Of a stretch of DNA of 64,000 bases, positions 1 to 12,335 are shown piece by piece. The number at the start of each line of letters is the position of its first letter. Within the stretch, counting starts at the first letter, position 1. The notes below the pieces were generated by a model. The model was not told the origin of the DNA. It made no database searches and worked only from the letters and a program-made list of their open reading frames with translations. This DNA comes from Amblyomma americanum. Lineage: Eukaryota; Arthropoda; Arachnida; Ixodida; Ixodidae. Location: the NCBI RefSeq assembly GCF_052857255.1, contig NC_135505.1, positions 136,952,356-137,016,355 on the forward strand. The letters run 5' to 3'. Made by a program: the position numbers and the translations under genes.

Positions 1-3000
1 CCTCTGCCTCACCCATCCCATCGTCAGCTATTCGCCTCAAGATGTGCCCTATGTAGGATATGGCCAAACCTCGGATTCACGCCATTTGACCCTAGAACCG
101 GGCCAACCTGGCCTTGACAGTCTCCCCGATAACGCGGAGTCTTAGCGTCGTCAGCGATGGTAGCACCTGCCGACACTGGACCCGTTTTATCTTCCACCGT
201 TTAGGCAAGCGTTAAACTGACTTGTCCACAACGCTGGTGGTCATTGATGCTTGCATGACCTTTATGTTTGTAAAAGGTCGTTGCGTTTAAGAAGCAAAAA
301 GGCTGTTAGTAGCATAACAGCGCTATTAGCGCGATTTTCACAATAGCCCTTTAATTTGACACCGAGGAAATTCCGGTCTCTACCACAAAAAACAAATTGC
401 GACCCAAAACAATTATTCGACAATCTAAAACTGGACGGTTGAACATTATACAGACGAAAATAATCATCTTGAAGGAGACTGTTCTGAATCCTTCCTCTGC
501 CTCACCCATCCCATCGTCAGCTATTCGCCTCAAGATGTGCCCTATGTAGGATATGGCCACACCTCGGATTCACGCCATTTGACCCTAGAACCGGGCCAAC
601 CTGGCCTTGACAGTCTCCCCGATAACGCGGAGTCTTAGCGTCGTCAGCGATGGTAGCACCTGCCGACACTGGACCCGTTTTATCTTCCACCGTTTAGGCA
701 AGCGTTAAACTGACTTGTCCACAACGCTGGTGGTCATTGATGCTTGCATGACCCATATGTTTGTAAAAGGTCGTTGCGTTTAAGAAGCAAAAAGGCTGTT
801 AGTAGCATAACAGCGCTATTAGCGCGATTTTCACAATAGCCCTTTAATTTGACACCTAGGAAATTCCGGTCTCTACCACAAAAAACAAATTGCGACCCAA
901 AACAATTATTCGACAATCTAGAACTGGACGGTTGAACATGATACAGACGAAAATAATCATCTTGAAGGAGACTGTTCTGAATCCTTCCTCTGCCTCACCC
1001 ATCCCATCGTCAGCTATTCGCCTCAAGATGTGCCCTATGTAGGATATGGCCACACCTCGGATTCACGCCATTTGACCCTTGAACCGGGCCAACCTGGCCT
1101 TGACAGTCTCCCCGATAACGCGGAGTCTTAGCGTCGTCAGCGATGGTAGCACCTGCCGACACTGGACCCGTTTTATCTTCCACCGTTTAGGCAAGCGTTA
1201 AACTGACTTGTCCACAACGCTGGTGGTCATTGATGCTTGCATGACCTATATGTTTGTAAAAGGTCGTTGCGTTTAAGAAGCAAAAAGGCTGTTAGTAGCA
1301 TAACAGCGCTATTAGCGCGATTTTCACAATAGCCCTTTAATTTGACACCTAGGAAATTCCGGTCTCTACCACAAAAAACAAATTGCGACCCAAAACAATT
1401 ATTCGACAATCTAAAACTGGACGGTTGAACATGATACAGACGAAAATAATCATCTTGAAGGAGACTGTTCTGAATCCTTCCTCTGCCTCACCCATCCCAT
1501 CGTCTGCTGTTCGCCTCAAGATGTGCCCTATGTAGGATATGGCCACACCTCGGATTCACGCCATTTGACCCTAGAACCGGGCCAACCTGGCCTTGACAGT
1601 CTCCCCGATAACGCGGAGTCTTAGCGTCGTCAGCGATGGTAGCACCTGCCGACAATGGACCCGTTTTATCTTCCACCGCTTAGGCAAGCGTTAAACTGAC
1701 TTGTCCACAACGCTGGTGGTCATTGATGATTGCATGACCTATATGTTTGTAAAAGGTCGTTGCGTTTAAGAAGCAAAAAGGCTGTTAGTAGCATAACTGC
1801 GCTATTAGCGCGATTTTCACAATAGCCCTTTAATTTGACACCGAGGAAATTCCGGTCTCTACCACAAAAAACAAATTGCGACCCAAAACAATTATTCGAC
1901 AATCTAAAACTGGACGGTTGAACATGATACAGACGAAAATATTCATCTTGAAGGAGACTGTTCTGAATCCTTCCTCTGCCTCACCCATCCCATCGTCAGC
2001 TATTCGCCTCAAGATGTGCCCTATGTAGTATATGGCCACACCTCGGATTCACGCCATTTGACCCTTGAACCGGGCCAACCTGGCCTTGACAGTCTCCCCG
2101 ATAACGCGGAGTCTTAGCGTCGTCAGCGATGGTAGCACCTGCCGACAATGGACCCGTTTTATCTTCCACCGCTTAGGCAAGCGTTAAACTGACTTGTCCA
2201 CAACGCTGGTGGTCATTGATGATTGCATGACCTATATGTTTGTAAAAGGTCGTTGCGTTTAAGAAGCAAAAAGGCTGTTAGTAGCATAACTGCGCTATTA
2301 GCGCGATTTTCACAATAGCCCTTTAATTTGACACCGAGGAAATTCCGGTCTCTACCACAAAAAACAAATTGCGACCCAAAACAATTATTCGACAATCTAA
2401 AACTGGACGGTTGAACATGATACAGACGAAAATAATCATCTTGAAGGAGACTGTTCTGAATCCTTCCTCTGCCTCACCCATCCCATCGTCAGCTATTCGC
2501 CTCAAGATGTGCCCTATGTAGTATATGGCCACACCTCGGATTCACGCCATTTGACCCTTGAACCGGGCCAACCTGGCCTTGACAGTCTCCCCGATAACGC
2601 GGAGTCTTAGCGTCGTCAGCGATGGTAGCACCTGCCGACAATGGACCCGTTTTATCTTCCACCGCTTAGGCAAGCGTTAAACTGACTTGTCCACAACGCT
2701 GGTGGTCATTGATGCTTGCATGACCTATATGTTTGTAAAAGGTCGTTGCGTTTAAGAAGCAAAAAAGCTGTTAATAGCATAACTGCGCTATTAGCGCGAT
2801 TTTCACAATAGCCCTTTAATTTGACACCGAGGAAATTCCGGTCTCTACCACAAAAAACAAATTGCGACCCAAAACAATTATTCGACAATCTAAAACTGGA
2901 CGGTTGAACATGATACAGACGAAAATAATCATCTTGAAGGAGACTGTTCTGAATCCTTCCTCTGCCTCACCCATCCCATCGTCAGCTGTTCGCCTCAAGA

Positions 3001-6000
3001 TGTGCCCTATGTAGGATATGGCCACACCTCGGATTCACGCCATTTGACCCTAGAACCGGGCCAACCTGGCCTTGACAGTCTCCCCGATAACGCGGAGTCT
3101 TAGCGTCGTCAGCGATGGTAGCACCTGCCGACACTGGACCCGTTTTATCTTCCACCGTTTAGGCAAGCGTTAAACTGACTTGTCCACAACGCTGGTGGTC
3201 ATTGATGCTTGCATGACCTTTATGTTTGTAAAAGGTCGTTGCGTTTAAGAAGCAAAAAGGCTGTTAGTAGCATAACAGCGCTATTAGCGCGATTTTCACA
3301 ATAGCCCTTTAATTTGACACCGAGGAAATTCCGGTCTCTACCACAAAAAACAAATTGCGACCCAAAACAATTATTCGACAATCTAAAACTGGACGGTTGA
3401 ACATTATACAGACGAAAATAATCATCTTGAAGGAGACTGTTCTGAATCCTTCCTCTGCCTCACCCATCCCATCGTCAGCTATTCGCCTCAAGATGTGCCC
3501 TATGTAGGATATGGCCACACCTCGGATTCACGCCATTTGACCCTAGAACCGGGCCAACCTGGCCTTGACAGTCTCCCCGATAACGCGGAGTCTTAGCGTC
3601 GTCAGCGATGGTAGCACCTGCCGACACTGGACCCGTTTTATCTTCCACCGTTTAGGCAAGCGTTAAACTGACTTGTCCACAACGCTGGTGGTCATTGATG
3701 CTTGCATGACCCATATGTTTGTAAAAGGTCGTTGCGTTTAAGAAGCAAAAAGGCTGTTAGTAGCATAACAGCGCTATTAGCGCGATTTTCACAATAGCCC
3801 TTTAATTTGACACCTAGGAAATTCCGGTCTCTACCACAAAAAACAAATTGCGACCCAAAACAATTATTCGACAATCTAGAACTGGACGGTTGAACATGAT
3901 ACAGACGAAAATAATCATCTTGAAGGAGACTGTTCTGAATCCTTCCTCTGCCTCACCCATCCCATCGTCAGCTATTCGCCTCAAGATGTGCCCTATGTAG
4001 GATATGGCCACACCTCGGATTCACGCCATTTGACCCTTGAACCGGGCCAACCTGGCCTTGACAGTCTCCCCGATAACGCGGAGTCTTAGCGTCGTCAGCG
4101 ATGGTAGCACCTGCCGACACTGGACCCGTTTTATCTTCCACCGTTTAGGCAAGCGTTAAACTGACTTGTCCACAACGCTGGTGGTCATTGATGCTTGCAT
4201 GACCTATATGTTTGTAAAAGGTCGTTGCGTTTAAGAAGCAAAAAGGCTGTTAGTAGCATAACAGCGCTATTAGCGCGATTTTCACAATAGCCCTTTAATT
4301 TGACACCTAGGAAATTCCGGTCTCTACCACAAAAAACAAATTGCGACCCAAAACAATTATTCGACAATCTAAAACTGGACGGTTGAACATGATACAGACG
4401 AAAATAATCATCTTGAAGGAGACTGTTCTGAATCCTTCCTCTGCCTCACCCATCCCATCGTCTGCTGTTCGCCTCAAGATGTGCCCTATGTAGGATATGG
4501 CCACACCTCGGATTCACGCCATTTGACCCTAGAACCGGGCCAACCTGGCCTTGACAGTCTCCCCGATAACGCGGAGTCTTAGCGTCGTCAGCGATGGTAG
4601 CACCTGCCGACAATGGACCCGTTTTATCTTCCACCGCTTAGGCAAGCGTTAAACTGACTTGTCCACAACGCTGGTGGTCATTGATGATTGCATGACCTAT
4701 ATGTTTGTAAAAGGTCGTTGCGTTTAAGAAGCAAAAAGGCTGTTAGTAGCATAACTGCGCTATTAGCGCGATTTTCACAATAGCCCTTTAATTTGACACC
4801 GAGGAAATTCCGGTCTCTACCACAAAAAACAAATTGCGACCCAAAACAATTATTCGACAATCTAAAACTGGACGGTTGAACATGATACAGACGAAAATAA
4901 TCATCTTGAAGGAGACTGTTCTGAATCCTTCCTCTGCCTCACCCATCCCATCGTCAGCTATTCGCCTCAAGATGTGCCCTATGTAGTATATGGCCACACC
5001 TCGGATTCACGCCATTTGACCCTTGAACCGGGCCAACCTGGCCTTGACAGTCTCCCCGATAACGCGGAGTCTTAGCGTCGTCAGCGATGGTAGCACCTGC
5101 CGACAATGGACCCGTTTTATCTTCCACCGCTTAGGCAAGCGTTAAACTGACTTGTCCACAACGCTGGTGGTCATTGATGATTGCATGACCTATATGTTTG
5201 TAAAAGGTCGTTGCGTTTAAGAAGCAAAAAGGCTGTTAGTAGCATAACTGCGCTATTAGCGCGATTTTCACAATAGCCCTTTAATTTGACACCGAGGAAA
5301 TTCCGGTCTCTACCACAAAAAACAAATTGCGACCCAAAACAATTATTCGACAATCTAAAACTGGACGGTTGAACATGATACAGACGAAAATAATCATCTT
5401 GAAGGAGACTGTTCTGAATCCTTCCTCTGCCTCACCCATCCCATCGTCAGCTATTCGCCTCAAGATGTGCCCTATGTAGTATATGGCCACACCTCGGATT
5501 CACGCCATTTGACCCTTGAACCGGGCCAACCTGGCCTTGACAGTCTCCCCGATAACGCGGAGTCTTAGCGTCGTCAGCGATGGTAGCACCTGCCGACAAT
5601 GGACCCGTTTTATCTTCCACCGCTTAGGCAAGCGTTAAACTGACTTGTCCACAACGCTGGTGGTCATTGATGCTTGCATGACCTATATGTTTGTAAAAGG
5701 TCGTTGCGTTTAAGAAGCAAAAAAGCTGTTAATAGCATAACTGCGCTATTAGCGCGATTTTCACAATAGCCCTTTAATTTGACACCGAGGAAATTCCGGT
5801 CTCTACCACAAAAAACAAATTGCGACCCAAAACAATTATTCGACAATCTAAAACTGGACGGTTGAACATGATACAGACGAAAATAATCATCTTGAAGGAG
5901 ACTGTTCTGAATCCTTCCTCTGCCTCACCCATCCCATCGTCAGCTGTTCGCCTCAAGATGTGCCCTATGTAGGATATGGCCACACCTCGGATTCACGCCA

Positions 6001-8205
6001 TTTGACCCTAGAACCGGGCCAACCTGGCCTTGACAGTCTCCCCGATAACGCGGAGTCTTAGCGTCGTCAGCGATGGTAGCACCTGCCGACAATGGACCCG
6101 TTTTATCTTCCATCGCAGAGGCAAGCGTTAAACTGACTTGTCCACAACGCTGGTGGTCATTGATGCTTGCATGACCTATATGTTTGTAAAAGGTCGTTGC
6201 GTTTAAGAAGCAAAAAGGCTGTTAGTAGCATAACAGCGCTATTAGCGCGATTTTCACGATAGTCCTTTAATTTGACACCGAGGAAATTCCGGTCTCTACC
6301 ACAAAAAACAAATTGCGACCCAAAACAATTATTCGACAATCTAAAACTGGACGGTTGAACATGATACAGACGAAAATAATCATCTTGAAGGAGACTGTTC
6401 TGAATCCTTCCTCTGCCTCACCCATCCCATCGTCAGCTGTTCGCCTCAAGATGTGCCCTATGTAGGATATGGCCACACCTCGGATTCACGCCATTTGACC
6501 CTAGAACCGGGCCAACCTGGCCTTGACAGTCTCCCCGATAACGCGGAGTCTTAGCGTCGTCAGCGATGGTAGCACCTGCCGACACTGGACCCGTTTTATC
6601 TTCCATCGCAGAGGCAAGCGTTAAACTGACTTGTCCACAACGCTGGTGGTCATTGATGCTTGCATGACCTATATGTTTGTAAAAGGTTTTTGCGTTTAAG
6701 AAGCAAAAAGGCTGTTAGTAGCATAACTGCGCTATTAGCGCGATTTTCACAATAGCCCTTTTATTTGACACCTAGGAAATTCCGGTCTCTACCACAAAAA
6801 AAAAAAAATGGCGACCCAAAACAATTATTCGACAATCTAAAACTGGACGGTTGAACATGATACAGACGAAAATAATCATCTTGAAGGAGACTGTTCTGAA
6901 TCCTTCCTCTGCCGCACCCATCCCATCGTCAGCTATTCGCCTCAAGATGTGCCCTATGTAGGATATGGCCACACCTCGGATTCACGCCATTTGACCCTAG
7001 AACCGGGCCAACCTGGCCTTGACAGTCTGCCCGATAACGCGGAGTCTTAGCTTCGTCAGCGATGGTAGCACCTGCCGACACTGGACCCGTTTTATCTTCC
7101 ATCGCAGAGGCAAGCGTTAAACTGACTTGTCCACAACATCATCATCATCATCATCATCAGCCTTACTACACCCACTGCAGGGCAAAGGCCTCTCCCATGT
7201 CTCTCCAAGTAACCCTATCCTTTGCCAGCTGCATCCACCCTTTGCCTGCAAACTTCTTAATCTCATCCGCCCATCTAACCTTCTGCCGCCCCCTGCTACG
7301 CTTACTTTCTCTTGGAACCCACTCCGTTACCCTTAAAGACCAGCGGTTATCTTGCCTTCGCATCACATGCCCTGCCCAAGCCCATTTCTTTCTCTTGATT
7401 TCGACTAGGATGACCTATATGTTTGTAAAAGGTCGTTGCGTTTAAGAAGCAAAAAGGCGGTTAGTAGCATAACAGCGCTATTAGCGCGATTTTCACAATA
7501 GCCCTTTAATTTGACACCTAGGAAATTCCGGTCTCTACCACAAAAAAACAAATTGCGACCCAAAACAATTATTCGACAATCTAAAACTGGACGGTTGAAC
7601 ATGATACAGACGAAAATAATCATCTTGAAGGAGACTGTTCTGAATCCTTCCTCTGCCTCACCCATCCCATCGTCAGCTATTCGCCTCAAGATGTGCCCTA
7701 TGTAGTATAAGGCCACACCTCGGATTCACGCCATTTGACCCTTGAACCGGGCCAACCTGGCCTTGACAGTCTCCCCGATAACGCACGCGGAGTCTTAGCG
7801 TCGTCAGCGATGGTAGCACCTGCCGACACTGGACCCGTTTTATCTTCCACCGCTTAGGCAAGCGTTCAACTTACTTGTTCACAACGCTGGTGGCCATAGA
7901 TGTTTACATGGCCTTTATATTTGTAAAAGGTCGTTGCGTTTAAGAAGCAAAAAGGCTGTTAGTAGCATAACTGCGCTATTAGCGCGATTTTCACGATAGT
8001 CCTTTAATTTGACACCGAGGAAATTCCGGTCTCAACAACAAGAAAAAAATAATTTGCGACCCAAAACAATTATTCGACACTCTAAAACTGGATGGTTGAA
8101 CATGATATACAGACGAAAAGAATCATCTTGAAGGAGACTGTTCAGAATCCTGCCTCTGCCTCACCCAGCCCATCGTCAGCTGTTCAACTCAAGATGTGCC
8201 CTATG
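1..8205. repeat. 493-bp satellite array with higher-order structure
   Basis: A head-to-tail array of a 493-bp monomer begins before the window and fades out near 8,205. Landmarks recur every 493 bp; for example, the gacacc box before the ggaaattccgg motif lies at 357, 850, 1343 and onward to 6766. About 16 copies are present. Variant marks repeat at 2,958 bp (six monomers), so the first two sixfold blocks (1-2958 and 2959-5916) are almost identical. Copies after about 6,100 carry other variants, and those after 7,410 are the most diverged. Each monomer contains short open frames of 60-69 codons on the minus strand. These are the same frame repeated by homogenisation, and nothing about them suggests a protein. 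No transposase, LTR or RNA gene is seen. Confidence 0.95.
7137..7409 (-). mobile_element. RTE-like LINE 3' fragment inside the satellite
   Basis: This is a 5'-truncated retrotransposon tail in minus orientation. On the minus strand it encodes the C-terminal end of a reverse-transcriptase polyprotein, with the motifs MRRQDNRWSLRVTEW, GRQKVRWADEIKKFAGKGW and WRDMGEAFALQW. This is followed by a (GAT)n tail, which reads as (CAT)n at 7138-7158 on the + strand. It replaces about 26 bp of the satellite monomer: the array resumes at the acctatatg motif, and no target duplication is seen. It is closely similar to the copy at 43,158. The RTE-clade assignment rests on the C-terminal motif style and the short-repeat tail. 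Confidence 0.85.
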
Positions 8206-9453
8206 TCTCATCTCTCGCCTATTAAACTTTTTTCACTGACCGATATTATAGTGTCAACCCATGAGAGGAGGATAGAGCATTTCAGAAGTAAAGATGGCAG
8301 TAATTGTTGAACTGCCTCTAGCCTCACTTGTGAAAGCACCGTACTGAATGTAACTGTTTGGAATTAAAGTGATTTGAATGTTTTTTTTACTTTACTTCCA
8401 ATAACAAGCGAATTGAGACTGAGATAAACTCACAGTTTGAAATATGTGATGGAGCGAGGAAGAGAAAATGAACATGTGCAAAGAGTGGCAGCTTCGGTTC
8501 TTTACCCAAGAAAAATATCAGAGTGGGAGTCTTAATGGTCTCAGTTCAAATGGCCCATTGGCTCCATCCTCTGTAGCTGTTGGGACTATCAGTTTGCTGG
8601 AAATAGTTACTTGTATAAACCATTCTTTTAATATCCTTCGTTTTCTCCATCGAATTACTGTCCCCCGCAAGAATTGATTCTCTGGCTCGTTTGTCCGACA
8701 GTAAAGGAGGCATTTATGTTTGAAAAAATTGGATTTTAAAATTTTCCCGCCACTTGATTCAAGCTCGTGACGTCTACGCTGAGGACGACGTGGTTCCCGC
8801 CGTTTTGAAGTGAATCACGTTATAACGTAGCCTCTTGGATCTGCGAAAAACTCGGCTACAGACCCATTTCCCAATGCAATGAAGCCGAGCACCAGGCCAG
8901 GGGAAAGCTTATTGTACCCATTGTTTCACCGATGAGTCACAATGCAAAGAAGTTTAGATAGTGAGCGAAATCGATTTTTCGCGGCCGACTGCGGAGCTCC
9001 AAGCTCTCTCCTTAGGCTATTTCGGTGCAAAATTTCTAGACGTTCAAAACAAACTGTGAAATAGGTAAGATGAAGCAGTTGGTACACTATGCAGCTCACT
9101 ACCAAGTGCGCCTTTATGGAGTCCGACCATTGAGGGAAGATGATGTCACCATTCTTCACTTGTACCTATGACTGTATTGATCACATTGGGGCGCTAAAAT
9201 GGAGATGTCCACAGCTCGTCGCCACATGGAGACGGAAATCAAGAACGGCAACAAGAAAGCGCATGTGACTAAATACGAGAATGCACGAGCTGTCAGGGTT
9301 TCTCTTCCACCGCGCATAGCACCTTCCAACACCTGAAAAAAAAAAAAAAGACAAAGCGGCACTTTTCCACTGATGTAGTCAATCCCACACTTGGAGCTCG
9401 GTTGTACCGAAAGTTGGGCCTCTCACCTAGCTAATCGCTTGGGTTGGTAGCCG
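8206..9453. other. Intergenic flank between satellite and CEBPZ
   Basis: No gene is visible here. Positions about 8,726-8,905 hold a dispersed repeat with the core cttgattcaagctcgtgac followed by gtctac. Related copies occur at about 18,330 and 33,600 in CEBPZ introns. The rest is unique-looking AT-rich sequence with an A-tract at 9,338-9,350. Confidence 0.6.
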
Positions 9454-9642
9454 TCAAATCCAAATGCAAATGCTTACACGCCTGCGATTTTTATTCAAGG
9501 CCTGGAGAAGACAAGTCATTGCAACGTTAAATTGGTTAAATAACGTGGGGGAAAGAACACTTCTCTGCGATACAGCCAATACGGCCTTGGTACGGCCCTT
9601 TCCGTGCTTCAAGCAGTCCCTATCCGCGCTCGAATAGTACAA
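9454..9642 (-). pseudogene. LINE reverse-transcriptase remnant
   Basis: A short minus-strand frame contains QRSVLSPTLFN followed by a hydrophobic stretch and LLQAL. This corresponds to the QGSVLSPxLFN motif of non-LTR reverse transcriptases. The preceding G is replaced and no YxDD motif follows, so it is an old fragment lying just upstream of the CEBPZ promoter. The clade cannot be told from this length. Confidence 0.55.
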
Positions 9643-9790
9643 TCACAGATGAACGAGCGAGTGAATCATAGAAAATAGCCCTGTACACTCATGCTTTACA
9701 AACTATTTAGTACTGAGCCTTGAAGTACGCCGTGGTTTCGTCAACTTCAACCGCACCACGTTTCACTCGTCCGGCAACCACGAGGAAACA

Positions 9791-9814
9791 ATGGCGGCGC
9801 CCATGTTATTTTAG
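9791..9814 (+). promoter_or_regulatory. Short uORF 5' of CEBPZ start, ATGGCGGC context
   Basis: An ATG in good Kozak context (A at -3, G at +4) opens a seven-codon frame that ends at TAG. The stop lies 8 nt before the CEBPZ start codon, and the two frames differ. The surrounding ATGGCGGC also matches the core of YY1 sites and resembles the TISU initiator class. It therefore could mark the transcription start rather than act as a translated uORF. Which of these applies depends on the transcript 5' end, which is not visible here. Confidence 0.5.
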
Positions 9815-9822
9815 CACGCACG

Positions 9823-12335
9823 ATGGCTGGTGACGTGCGATCTGACAATGCTACGCGTAAAAAGCGTCAAAAAGATGCCTTACCGATTCACAAGGTGTTT
9901 GAAAAAACGAGTAACAAGTTACGTAGCGATGCGTCGAAACCGACGGTTGCCGACGAGGTTTCGGAGGCCATAAAGTTCAACCAGATGCTCGTAAAGCCAA
10001 ACAAGAAGTGGTATGAGCAGGTAAGCGTGGCTGTCATGTTCGTGAATTTTTTTCTCAAGTGTCGTTACGTGCCTGTTTTAGGTGGCAAAAATCAGTGGGC
10101 CCTGCGTTGGCATATTCCGATTGATAGATTACATAATTCGCACCTCTGTTCTCAAGACAGCTTTCCCACTTGCGAATGCCTCGGTGGTGGAGTACTGATA
10201 CTGGGTCTGGTAGAACTTGTCCATATAGCGTTGATCGCGTAACCTTTCTTGATTTTTACGTTGGCTGCGGCTGTTTGTTTATACTTCTAATGACCATACA
10301 AATGCTTACTTTGAATTCCAAGAACATCCGTTCAGAATGTTTATATGCTGTTGCCCTGATTGTATCCTGTTGATACCTGTCGTTCTTGGGATCACTACAG
10401 AGGGAAAAGAATTATGCGAAAAAATCGCGAGGTTATGCTGTTGTCGAGAGCTAATACATCAACGTTTTTGCCTTAACTAAAACGGGAATCCGCTGAAACA
10501 TAACTTCTCACCACTAGCCATTTTTTTTTTCATCTTTCCAACTGTACTTGGTTTGACTTTCATGTGTTTTTACGAAACACCAGGGGGACGCTGGCTTCTG
10601 TGCTTTCTCAGTTGAGACTTACGCTGGTGACGTGAACCTTCTTATTCTGTGCTCAATGTAGCTGCCGGAAGATGACTGTGCACCGGTCCTGGACAACCCG
10701 CCCGAGCTGGTTTCTGCTAAGCGAAAGCTGGCGGAAAATCTCTTTGAGCACGACAAGGCCCTATACAAGAAGCGTGAGCTATCTCCTGTACCTTCCTTTC
10801 ATTCTTTCGTGGTGCGGGCAGGGCATAGTCCTCAGCCATTCATGAGATAAAATATTTGATCAGTTGAGTTTTGCAGTAACTTATACGGTACCTTGCGAAC
10901 AGAAGGGAACAAGAAAGTGCACATGTAGGGGCGACTCATTTACTTGCAATTTTTTTTTGTGAAAGAAAGCTTCTTTTATTTTTTTTTCTGCTGACTTCTG
11001 AGCTCTGTGTGTCAGCACTGTGTGTGTGTGCATTTTCTTGTCCTGTGCTATCCTATAAGTTGTGCAAAACTAACACGGCCAACAAGCAAAAAAGCTCAAA
11101 GCAGTAGAAATAAAGTGCAAGATGACAGAAAGCTGAGCAAATTGGCTTGAGTTGATGGACAGCGGACGAAGTGCAGGCTGATTTATCGCCAGTTCTTTTG
11201 CAGAGACAGAGTCGCGGTCACGAGCTTCGGAGATGCGCTGGGTGAAGACGGTGCTGGCGAAAGGCGTGCTCGCTGACAAGGTGGCGGCACACACGTTGCT
11301 AATTCAGGAGAGCCCCGTGCACAACCTGGCAAGCCTGGACGCTCTGGTCGCCATGGTTACACCCAAGGGAAAGAAAGAGTGTCTTCTCGCCATGGGTAAG
11401 TGACCGTTGGCCTTGTTGGTCGTACGTGGTGTACAGTTCATGCTTGATGGGCATCGTATAGTATTTCTAACCAATTCAGTGTCATTGTTCATGGAAGACT
11501 AACTGACTGTTTTAGCTAAGGACTTTCATCAGTCTGCATGCACTGGAGTTCTTGTAGTGCATCCATGTGTTGTATTGCACCATTTGTAACCTGCAATGTT
11601 TATGTAGCGTAGATTATGCTATACGCCTATGAAAAGAAAGCAGCTTATTAGCTTCATGCAGCAAGCTTTTACTGTGCAAAAGCAGAGGAAGTTGATAGAG
11701 ACAGTAAGATAGCAGCATTGATTAAGCGTTGAATGCAAGTTGGTATTTGAGTATTAATGGAGTGGATGAAATGGACTCAGACAGGACATGTGATGCATAG
11801 AGCAAATAACCAGTGCTACTTCAGAGTGGCATATACTAGACATCGAGGGAAGGGAAAGGTAGTATTAGAAATTCTTGTTAGTTAAGATGCTTGCAGCTAA
11901 TGCAGAACATCTAACGTGGTCATAGCTAAGCTAAACAAGTATTTACTGTGCTTTGTTCGAATGCCAGTTGACATTGAACCATCTCACCCAGGAGATTGCT
12001 GTAAGGATTGTTTGTACAACAATGGAATTAGCCTGACTAATGATGACGTCTCTGCATTAACCAAAGATAAGCTAACATAATCTCAGCTGCGCTTTCTTCG
12101 AAAGTGGCGCAGAAATGTCATACTTTCGAGATTACGGCAAGAAACCTTTGTGCAGCAGTGCAACTAACTTGGCTGATTATTGTTATTGTTACTGTTATTA
12201 TTAATAATTATGCTAATGATGATGTCACTGCTTAAAATCCTGCATGTGTGTGTAATGATGCTTCCAGATGCACTGAGAGACCTGTTTTTGTCTGACCTTC
12301 TGGTTCCTGACAAGAAGTTGATCCCCTTCAGCCAG
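9823..12335 (+). CDS. CEBPZ: CEBPZ exons 1-4 (residues 1-190)
   Basis: Exon 1 (66 codons) starts at an ATG in good context and is lysine/arginine-rich near its start (RKKRQK), a likely nuclear or nucleolar signal. It ends in KKWYEQ, matching the conserved KWY of the family. Exon 2 (LPEDD to ALYKK, phase 1 end) and exon 3 (the block with MRWVKTVLAKG and AAHTLLIQESPVHNL) begin the helical-repeat region. Exon 4 is a 68-nt exon encoding DALRDLFLSDLL. Introns 1-3 are short (641, 430 and 872 bp) and hold nothing recognisable. Confidence 0.92.

Noticed and set aside
351..6972. Repeated minus-strand frames of 60-69 codons in every satellite monomer, which look like a conserved protein family.
   Set aside because: They are the same sequence copied by array homogenisation. 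Two frames overlap, starts and stops shift with single changes, and no promoter, splice pattern or domain supports coding.
7062..7445. 127-codon + strand frame with a histidine run.
   Set aside because: The histidines come from the (CAT)n tail of the RTE-like LINE on the other strand; the frame spans a satellite-LINE junction.
1..8205. CRISPR array, because of regular repeats.
   Set aside because: The unit is 493 bp with no unique spacers, in a eukaryotic genome.
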